Origin: Mesorhizobium sp. J18
GTDB taxonomy: Bacteria; Pseudomonadota; Alphaproteobacteria; Rhizobiales; Rhizobiaceae
Direction: 5' to 3'
Assembly (NCBI RefSeq): GCF_007829525.1
Contig: NZ_VLJP01000013.1
Location: 13,936 to 73,771 of the forward strand
DNA: 59,836 bases
The position numbers and the translations under genes are program-made. The notes under the pieces are model-generated. The model was given only the letters and a program-made list of their open reading frames with translations. It was not told the DNA's origin and made no database searches. Positions 54,719-59,836 of the stretch are shown here, one piece after another (position 1 is the stretch's first letter; each line of letters opens with the position of its first letter).

Positions 54719-56143
54719 ATGACGAAGAAGCTGCGGCCCGATATCTGTGTGATCGGAGGCGGTTCCGGGGGATTGACCGTGGCGGCCGTAGCGGCCCATT
54801 TCGGCGTTCCAGTGGTCCTGGTCGAGAAGGGCAGAATGGGCGGTGATTGCCTGAACTACGGCTGCGTTCCGTCAAAGGCGCTGATTGCCGCAGCAAAACA
54901 GGCGCACGGGCTCAGGCAAGGCTCCCCCTTCGGCATAGCCGATGTCGAACCACGGATCGATTTTCATAAGGTGACGGCTCATATCCGTTCCGTCATCGCC
55001 GCCATTGCCCCCAACGATTCGGTCGAGCGTTTCACCGCTATGGGCGTGCAGGTGATCCAGGCCGAGGCACGTTTCGTTGACGACAAATGCGTCGTGGCCG
55101 GAGAATATGAAATCCAAGCTCGCCGCTACGTCGTCGCCGTCGGTTCGTCACCTTCCATTCCGCCGATTCCGGGTATTGAGAATATACCTTTCCTGACCAA
55201 CGAAACGATCTTCGATCTTGCGGAAAAGCCCGATCATCTCCTGATCCTGGGCGGAGGGCCGGTCGGCTTCGAACTGGCACAGGCCTATCATCGCCTCGGC
55301 TCCGCCGTCACGGTGATCGAGGCAGGCAGCGCCCTTGGCAAGGACGATCCTGAACTTGCGGCCCTCGTCCTTCAAAAGCTCAGGGCGGAGGGCGTCGTCA
55401 TCCACGAGCACTCGGTTGCCTTTCGCCTGGAAAAGGACGGAGAAGCGGGCGTGCGGCTGTATACCGGGCCTACAGGCGCGGAAACGATCATCGAAGGCAG
55501 CCATCTGCTGGTCGCCACCGGCCGCTCGCCAAATGTCGAACGGCTCGGCCTGGACAAAGCCAGTATCCGGTTCGACTCGAAAGGCATAAAGGTCGACGAT
55601 CGGCTGCGCACGACAAATCGCCGCGTTTATGCGATCGGCGACGTGGCAGGAGGGCAATTCACCCATGCGGCGAACTACCACGCCAAGCTGGCTGTGAAAT
55701 CGATCCTGTTCCGGCTGCCGGTTCGCAGGAAACCGGAACTCATCCCCCGGGTCATCTATACCGATCCCGAGATAGCCTCGGTCGGCCTTTCCGAGGCACA
55801 GGCACGCGAAGCGAACGGGCAAATCCATGTTCTTCGCTGTCCCTTCAGCGAGATCGACCGGGCGCAGGCCGATCTCAGTACGGAAGGCTTCCTCAAGCTC
55901 GTCACCTGCCGGCGCGGGCGCATCCTCGGCGTTTCGATCGTCGGCTCCAATGCCGGCGAACTGATAGGATTCTGGTCGCTCGCCTTGGCGAAGGGCATGA
56001 GGGTGCACGACATCATAGGCCACATTGCCCCCTACCCGACGATGGGAGAAATTGGAAAACGCGCTGCCATTACCTATTTCAAGGAGAAGGCCCGTGAGCC
56101 GCTCGTCCAGGGACTTTTGCGCTTCCTGCGCCTGTTCGGCTAG
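54719..56143 (+). CDS. FAD-dependent pyridine nucleotide-disulfide oxidoreductase (mercuric reductase-like)
   Basis: A 474-residue class I flavin disulfide reductase. FAD binding: DICVIGGGSGGLTVAAVAA near residue 8. Redox-active disulfide: GGDCLNYGCVPSKAL, Cys44 and Cys49. NAD(P) binding: LILGGGPVGFELAQ near residue 177. The C-terminal dimerisation domain has IGHIAPYPTMGEIGKR near 438, with the His-Glu pair that protonates the partner disulfide. There is no extra N-terminal metal-binding domain or C-terminal CC pair as in true MerA, so mercury reduction is unlikely. The substrate is unknown; the adjacent Cys-bearing VTT protein is a candidate partner. Confidence 0.93.
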   Translation: MTKKLRPDICVIGGGSGGLTVAAVAAHFGVPVVLVEKGRMGGDCLNYGCVPSKALIAAAKQAHGLRQGSPFGIADVEPRIDFHKVTAHIRSVIAAIAPNDSVERFTAMGVQVIQAEARFVDDKCVVAGEYEIQARRYVVAVGSSPSIPPIPGIENIPFLTNETIFDLAEKPDHLLILGGGPVGFELAQAYHRLGSAVTVIEAGSALGKDDPELAALVLQKLRAEGVVIHEHSVAFRLEKDGEAGVRLYTGPTGAETIIEGSHLLVATGRSPNVERLGLDKASIRFDSKGIKVDDRLRTTNRRVYAIGDVAGGQFTHAANYHAKLAVKSILFRLPVRRKPELIPRVIYTDPEIASVGLSEAQAREANGQIHVLRCPFSEIDRAQADLSTEGFLKLVTCRRGRILGVSIVGSNAGELIGFWSLALAKGMRVHDIIGHIAPYPTMGEIGKRAAITYFKEKAREPLVQGLLRFLRLFG

Positions 56144-56166
56144 GCTCGGATTTATGAGGGACATGC

Positions 56167-57657
56167 ATGACAACGGACGAGAGCCGCAGCCAGGGGGGCC
56201 ATCAGGCTGTTTCGGACCGCATGGTCCCGCTCTCGCGCGGCCTTTCCACCAAGCTTCTGGTCCTTACCATCATCTTCGTCCTGATCGCGGAGGTTCTGAT
56301 CTTTGTGCCTTCGGTGGCGAACTTCCGGCTGCAATGGCTGACCGAGAAGCTTGGCACGGCAGCCGCCGTGAGCACTCTTCTGGTTGAATCCGATACAGAC
56401 AGGCTGAGCCCGGCCGTCCGCAAGGAAATCCTGATGTCGATTGGCGCAAAGGCCATCGCCGTTCGCGACGAAGGCGTCTCAAGGCTGCTCGTCATCTCCG
56501 ATGTGCCTCCGCAGGTCGACGAGCATATCCCGCTCGAAGCGGTCGGCCCCTTCGAGGCGATGACAGGCGCCTTGGATACTTTATTCTTCGGCGGCGACCG
56601 GATGTTGCGCGCTTATGGCAGGATGGGTGAAAGCACCAAGGAATTCGAAATCGTCATCCCGGATTATTCCTTGCGCAAGGCGATGCTGGTCTATGCGCGC
56701 AATATCGCTTTACTGTCGCTCCTGATCTCCCTGTTCACCGCGACCCTGGTTTTCTATGCGATCAACCGGATCATGATACGCCCTGTCCGGGATATGACGT
56801 GCTCCATGCTGACTTTTGCCGAGGCCCCTGACGATCCCTCCCGCATCATCCGGCCTGAAGATCGCGGTGATGAGATCGGGGTGGCAGAACGTGAACTCGC
56901 CGCCATGCAAACGCATCTGCAAAAGACGCTCAGCGAGCAGAAGCATCTTGCCGATCTCGGGCTCGCCGTCTCCAAGATCAATCACGATATGCGCAACATG
57001 CTGGCCTCGGCCCAGTTGATGTCGGAAAGATTGCGGACCGTAAACGATCCGACGGTTCAATTGCTGGCGCCGCGGCTGGTGCGCACGCTTGACCGAGCGG
57101 TCGCCTATTCGGAAGGCGTTCTGGCCTATGGCCGCACCCAGGAAGCGCCCCCGCAAAGGCGCAGGATCAAGCTCTACCACCTGGTGGAGGATGTGCAGAA
57201 TGCGCTCGGCATCGATACGACGAGCGGCATCGAGTTCGTCAACGCAATTGATGAAACACATGAGATTGACGGGGATGCGGAGCAACTCTTCCGTGCCATC
57301 GCCAATCTCTGCCGCAATTCCGTCGAGGCCATGACGACTGCCAAGGACAGTTTGCCGGTACGCCGGCTGACGGTTTCGGCGGAGCGAAGCGGCACGGTGG
57401 TGCGCATCCTGGTCGCCGATACTGGTCCGGGGCTACCACAGAAGGCGCGCGAAAATCTTTTTGCGGCCTTCCGAGGCTCGGCTCGCAGCGGGGGTACCGG
57501 GCTTGGCCTCGCCATCGCGCATGAGCTTGTGCGGGCACATGGCGGGACCTTGGAACTCGTTGAAAGCGTCGGCGGAAATACGGTGTTCGCCGTCGTGATT
57601 CCGGATGAGCCGGTTGACATAGAGAAGGCGCGAGACACATTGCGTCGCCCCGCATAA
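56167..57657 (+). CDS. Orphan sensor histidine kinase
   Basis: A 496-residue membrane kinase. Helix 1 at about 27-50, a periplasmic domain of about 125 residues with no cysteine, helix 2 at about 178-200, then a HAMP-like segment (RPVRDMTCSMLTFAEAPDDP), the dimerisation helix with the phospho-acceptor His273 in SKINHDMRNMLASAQLMSER, and a HATPase domain with N box NLCRNSVEAM, G1 DTGPGLP and G2 GGTGLGLAIAHE. GAGGG precedes the ATG. It is 23 bp after the disulfide reductase, so it is in that operon; no response regulator gene lies beside it. Confidence 0.93.
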   Translation: MTTDESRSQGGHQAVSDRMVPLSRGLSTKLLVLTIIFVLIAEVLIFVPSVANFRLQWLTEKLGTAAAVSTLLVESDTDRLSPAVRKEILMSIGAKAIAVRDEGVSRLLVISDVPPQVDEHIPLEAVGPFEAMTGALDTLFFGGDRMLRAYGRMGESTKEFEIVIPDYSLRKAMLVYARNIALLSLLISLFTATLVFYAINRIMIRPVRDMTCSMLTFAEAPDDPSRIIRPEDRGDEIGVAERELAAMQTHLQKTLSEQKHLADLGLAVSKINHDMRNMLASAQLMSERLRTVNDPTVQLLAPRLVRTLDRAVAYSEGVLAYGRTQEAPPQRRRIKLYHLVEDVQNALGIDTTSGIEFVNAIDETHEIDGDAEQLFRAIANLCRNSVEAMTTAKDSLPVRRLTVSAERSGTVVRILVADTGPGLPQKARENLFAAFRGSARSGGTGLGLAIAHELVRAHGGTLELVESVGGNTVFAVVIPDEPVDIEKARDTLRRPA

Positions 57658-57825
57658 CCGAAACGAGCCAACAGCCCGCATCTCCAAGGTAGGCTGTCGG
57701 GCATGTATTTTCTTGCGAAAGTTTCTCGTATCGCCGCTTGCTTTTGCGCGCATCAATCGCTAGGTAACGCCACCGGCAGGCGGGACTAAAGTCTATGTCC
57801 CTGCTAGGCTGCTTCGGCAGCCCGC

Positions 57826-57902
57826 GCGCCCGTAGCTCAGCTGGATAGAGCACCAGACTACGAATCTGGGGGTCAGGAGTTCGAATCTCTTCGGGCGCGC
57901 CA
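57826..57902 (+). tRNA. tRNA-Arg (anticodon ACG)
   Basis: A 77-base cloverleaf: acceptor GCGCCCG (57826-57832) pairs with CGGGCGC (57892-57898), then discriminator G and an encoded CCA. The anticodon stem is CCAGA/TCTGG around CTACGAA, giving anticodon ACG, which TadA (also in this window) edits to ICG. The T arm has TTCGAAT. A UUCG-capped hairpin, GGCTGC-TTCG-GCAGCC at 57807-57822, lies just 5'. Its 3' side adjoins AT-richer accessory DNA, so it may be an integration site. Confidence 0.96.
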
Positions 57903-58007
57903 TTCAACCCTTTGAAATCATTCATGTTTGTTCTTCCTCTGATTTTTAAGATCGACGGAGAAACACGATATGTAATGACGGAGTAATGACCAAACGGAGC
58001 AGACGTT

Positions 58008-58045
58008 CAGAACCGGAGGTTCCTCCAAGGCACTTCCGTGCCGAG
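58008..58045. repeat. 38-bp double-hairpin repeat, copy 1
   Basis: Two small palindromes in tandem: GAACC-GGA-GGTTC and GGCAC-TTCC-GTGCC, joined by CTCCAA. It matches copy 2 at 58201 in 35 of 38 positions, the only difference being CCA here versus ATG there in the joint. No such repeat occurs elsewhere in the window as far as I can see. Confidence 0.8.
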
Positions 58046-58132
58046 AGCCTTGTCAGAGAGAGGAAGCCACCCGGACGAGCCTCATCCTTGAGCTGCTGGC
58101 CACGTCGAGACACCCCCCTACGGGGTACCAAG

Positions 58133-58169
58133 GGGGTCATACCCCCGGTCGCTATAAGAGTATGACCCC
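58133..58169. repeat. 10-bp perfect inverted repeat between the two double-hairpin copies
   Basis: GGGGTCATAC at 58133-58142 and GTATGACCCC at 58160-58169, separated by 17 bases (CCCGGTCGCTATAAGA region). It could be an operator or a terminator-like structure. Upstream, CCCCCTACGGGG adds another short palindrome. Confidence 0.6.
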
Positions 58170-58200
58170 TCGAAATTTTCTCGGAGAAATTATGACATCT

Positions 58201-58238
58201 CAGAACCGGAGGTTCCTATGAGGCACTTCCGTGCCGAG
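58201..58238. repeat. 38-bp double-hairpin repeat, copy 2
   Basis: Same architecture as copy 1 (GAACC-GGA-GGTTC, GGCAC-TTCC-GTGCC), start-to-start distance 193 bp. In this copy the joint reads ATG, so GGAGG followed by ATG at 58218 creates a possible translation start. On the minus strand it lies 7 bases after the stop of the Cys-rich gene (58246), so it may be that gene's 3' end structure. Confidence 0.8.
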
Positions 58239-58245
58239 CAGATGT

Positions 58246-58545
58246 CTAGCGGTCTTCGACCGATCGGCTCTCAGGGTCTATAGGTCCAACCGTCCTTTCA
58301 GCACACGTCCAGCCCTTGACGATACAGGCTATGCCGGGGGTCGAACACATCGCATGTCCCTCGGTCACCTGACAGACAGAGCAACCATCGTTGAACTGAC
58401 TACACTCGGGATTTTGTTCGATGAGACTCGATAGGGAGTCGACGGGCGTTGCCCGAGTGGGGTTTTCTTCGGCTATCAAATGGGACGGTACGAGAAGAAT
58501 TGCCGCGACCGTTACGGCTCGCAAGCTTCGGACCCTGTTTCGCAT
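58246..58545 (-). CDS. Small secreted Cys-rich protein of unknown function
   Basis: Ninety-nine residues from an ATG with GGGGGAG two to three bases upstream. A signal peptide (RNRVRSLRAVTVAAILLVPS, cut near HLIAEE) is followed by a compact Cys-rich part: CSQFNDGCSVCQVTEGHAMC and, after STPGIA, CIVKGWTC. The six cysteines and the G-x-x-C-S-x-P-G-I-A-C pattern suggest a disulfide-bonded exported domain that I have seen in unnamed alphaproteobacterial proteins. No function can be given. It is in the AT-richer DNA after tRNA-Arg and stands alone. Confidence 0.65.
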   Translation of the reverse strand: MRNRVRSLRAVTVAAILLVPSHLIAEENPTRATPVDSLSSLIEQNPECSQFNDGCSVCQVTEGHAMCSTPGIACIVKGWTCAERTVGPIDPESRSVEDR

Positions 58546-58920
58546 AACTCCCCCATGACCCGGCCCGGACACCCCCGGTTCGCGCTCGCTCAGAGCGATA
58601 TTCGTAAGATCAATATCATTCCGGGCGGAATTCGGGCAGGGTAAGAGTAGTCGCCTCTTCGAGGCTCGTATAACGGAGAAGACTAAGAAGGGGGATACTT
58701 CAAGTTATATCCCTCTTTCCGTTAAGCGAGGCCGTGAGGCCGACCACTCTTCAGAATCCCTTTGTAATTCCCCCAGATGACCATCGAAATAACAGACGGG
58801 ATACCAGAGTTCCCCGGAAGAAATATCCGTGAGTAATCTACTCTTTCTTACCCCTTTTTGAATATTTTCCTTTAATGATGTCCCTTGTAACTTATTGAAA
58901 TCATTGGTGAATTTGAATCA
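58546..58920. other. Gene-poor, palindrome-rich accessory DNA
   Basis: About 375 bp without a supported gene. It contains short inverted repeats such as GGGATA (58692) with TATCCC (58708), GCCTC-TTC-GAGGC near 58650 and GAGGCC-GTGA-GGCC near 58730, and an AT-rich run near 58850-58920. This would fit a promoter/operator or a remnant of phage or plasmid regulatory DNA. Confidence 0.45.
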
Positions 58921-58943
58921 ATAGAGCACGGGTGGTGCTCTAT
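58921..58943 (-). terminator. Terminator of the helicase-like gene
   Basis: ATAGAGCAC and GTGCTCTAT are perfect 9-bp inverted repeats with a 5-base loop, four bases beyond the stop of the gene ending at 58948 (minus strand). The minus-strand continuation is TTGATTCAAATTC, only moderately T-rich. Confidence 0.6.
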
Positions 58944-58947
58944 GACT

Positions 58948-59580
58948 CTACGAGTACTCCATTTCGAGCTTCAATCCCGACGTCATTTCGACTGATTTCT
59001 TCATTCTCGGAGACGGTTCCGAGAGATAGTCTTGGAGTATCCTCCTCATGCGGGTACTCGGGAGATACAACGTCACGGGTTCACCCCGTCTGACACGGGA
59101 GCGGTAAACCCACTGGATCAATTCCGTCAAAGCGTATCGATCCTGCTCAACCCCGTTCTCCCCTAGACCTAGCCACCGGTTGATAAACGGGTTCATGTTC
59201 TGATCGTAGAGGTAAACCAGATGGCTCTTGTCGATGAACTTGTTAGTCCCTCTCGTCGTATTGGCTATCCATGTGACGCCATCGAAGAGCCTAGCCTTGA
59301 CCGCAAAGGGTCCGGGTCGAGGGGACTTCACGTCGTCTCCATCCTTCCCGTTTAGAAACCAATTGTGTTTCGCACAGGTAATCAGGACGTCACTCAAGGG
59401 AACGTCTTTTAGCCAGTACCTACGGACGTCGTGGAGAGCCGAAGCGACCTTCTTCCCGATGAGCTTTCCCTTCTGTTGACCATTGAACGTCAGGTTGATC
59501 TTCCGAAGGGCAGGAATATCCCGGACTTCGATTAACTCCCGTGCTGCCCTTCTGAAACGCTCATTGGCTTCGGGGTCTAC
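58948..59580 (-). pseudogene. 5'-truncated helicase-like gene, interrupted by an IS3-family element
   Basis: An open frame of 210 codons runs from the IS boundary at 59580 to a stop at 58948; its first in-frame start-like codon is a TTG at 59397, but coding clearly extends upstream (VDPEANERFRRAARELIEVR, then KINLTFNGQQKGKLIGKKVA) and is cut exactly where the IS end begins. The C-terminal part, TRGTNKFIDKSHLVYLYDQN, RYALTELIQWVYRSRVRRGE and LYLPSTRMRRILQDYL, resembles from memory the C-terminal region of helicase-like proteins of phages and mobile elements (pattern TRxTNxY...ALxEMIQWIWRS...IYIPSxRMRxLL). Codon use is less GC-biased than that of the neighbouring chromosome. The identification is tentative. 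Confidence 0.6.
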
Positions 59581-59836
59581 TGTCCGTCGTCAGGGTTTTT
59601 GGGACAACCGGCGGCGTGAGCTAACGGAGGCTCTGGTCCATCAGGTTTGTCACATTAGGCCGCTGCATCTCGATGAAGCAAGCGGCGCTGTTTGATGGTT
59701 TCGCGTTTGATCCTTTCCCTTTCCAGCGTGATGATATCGCCGCGCCCGAAGTAGACGTCGGCAGGGGTGAGATTGTCGAGGCTCTCGTGGTAGCGGCGGT
59801 GGTTGTAGTGATCGACGAACGCCGCGACCTGCTGCT
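59581..59836 (-). mobile_element. IS3-family insertion sequence, one end (runs off window)
   Basis: From 59581 (TGTCCGTCGTCAGGG, the likely terminal repeat) to the window edge. It contains the 3' end of the transposase gene read on the minus strand and a 62-bp noncoding end (59593-59654). Insertion at 59580/59581 interrupts the helicase-like gene. The other end and the target duplication are outside the window. Confidence 0.8.
59655..59836 (-). CDS. IS3-family transposase orfB, C-terminal end (partial)
   Basis: Sixty codons are visible: QQVAAFVDHYNHRRYHESLD, then NLTPADVYFGRGDIITLERE, then a basic tail ending HRDAAA and a TAA at 59655-59657. This is the characteristic end of the rve-type (DDE) integrase of IS3-family elements (the YNxxRxHESL and TPADVYFG motifs). 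The 5' part and orfA lie beyond the window. Confidence 0.9.
   Translation of the reverse strand, partial: QQVAAFVDHYNHRRYHESLDNLTPADVYFGRGDIITLERERIKRETIKQRRLLHRDAAA

Noticed and set aside
54719..56143. True mercuric reductase (merA)
   Set aside because: The product lacks the N-terminal heavy-metal domain and the C-terminal vicinal Cys pair, and no mer genes are adjacent.
57946..58140. 64-codon minus-strand frame in the island containing repeat copy 1
   Set aside because: No ribosome site, and the frame is carried through the double-hairpin repeat; the repeat alone explains the similarity between copies.
58008..58238. CRISPR array
   Set aside because: Only two repeats 193 bp apart, each made of internal palindromes; no regular spacer pattern and no cas genes in the window.

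Overview
The window is a piece of a high-GC alphaproteobacterial chromosome, most likely from the order Hyphomicrobiales (Rhizobiales), family Phyllobacteriaceae or a close relative such as Mesorhizobium, Chelativorans or Nitratireductor. Evidence: the hisS-hisZ-hisG cluster with a short-form HisG; the rpmH-rnpA-yidC-engB block; the dapD-DUF805-dapE and def-fmt-truA clusters; a rhizobial-type 457-residue glutamate-cysteine ligase; a near-perfect Irr-type iron box; and C-rich palindromic repeats of the kind scattered through rhizobial genomes. I assign this from recognised families and gene order, not from an alignment.

Layout. 0.0-0.7 kb: truncated pseudouridine synthase and tadA, divergent. 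0.8-4.7 kb: a lipoprotein, then a divergent iron/heme locus (a His/Gly-rich exported protein and a di-heme peroxidase-cupredoxin fusion on one side, an Fe(II) PKHD hydroxylase on the other) around an Irr-box-like dyad. 4.7-9.9 kb: ileS (carrying an in-frame palindromic repeat), ribF and a HAD phosphatase. 10.2-13.6 kb: hisS-hisZ-hisG. 13.8-17.9 kb: rmuC, then def-fmt-GNAT-truA. 17.9-22.7 kb: Lrp regulator/MFS pair, a six-helix membrane protein, dapE, DUF805, dapD. 22.9-25.3 kb: LOG protein and two copper-handling genes (DUF2946-like and a YcnI-PCuAC fusion). 25.3-28.0 kb: HAD nucleotidase, EamA exporter, argB. 28.1-31.9 kb: exported MsrB, a phnDCE-type transporter behind a Pho-box-like repeat, and a methyltransferase; this block separates argB from engB. 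31.9-35.2 kb: engB, yidC, rnpA, rpmH. 35.3-39.7 kb: DUF937, gshA, rsmE and a conserved unknown.

39.7-48.8 kb is a carbon-use module: lutABC (lactate) behind a FadR-family regulator on the minus strand, and glcDEF (glycolate) on the plus strand. The shared intergenic region carries two dyads of identical 7-5-7 geometry whose centres are 74 bp apart. 48.9-57.7 kb: a decayed L,D-transpeptidase tail, tag, groESL with a perfect CIRCE and a clear promoter, fumC, and a compact operon of a VTT membrane protein with a cysteine cluster, a flavin disulfide reductase and an orphan histidine kinase.

From tRNA-Arg(ACG) at 57.8 kb to the end the character changes: lower GC, few genes, many short palindromes, two copies of a 38-bp double-hairpin repeat, a small Cys-rich secreted protein, and a helicase-like gene cut by an IS3-family element that runs off the window. 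This looks like the edge of a tRNA-associated mobile island.

The most promising leads are the VTT/disulfide reductase/kinase operon, the Irr-box peroxidase-cupredoxin locus, the paired lut/glc operators, the in-frame repeat in ileS, and the repeats in the island.
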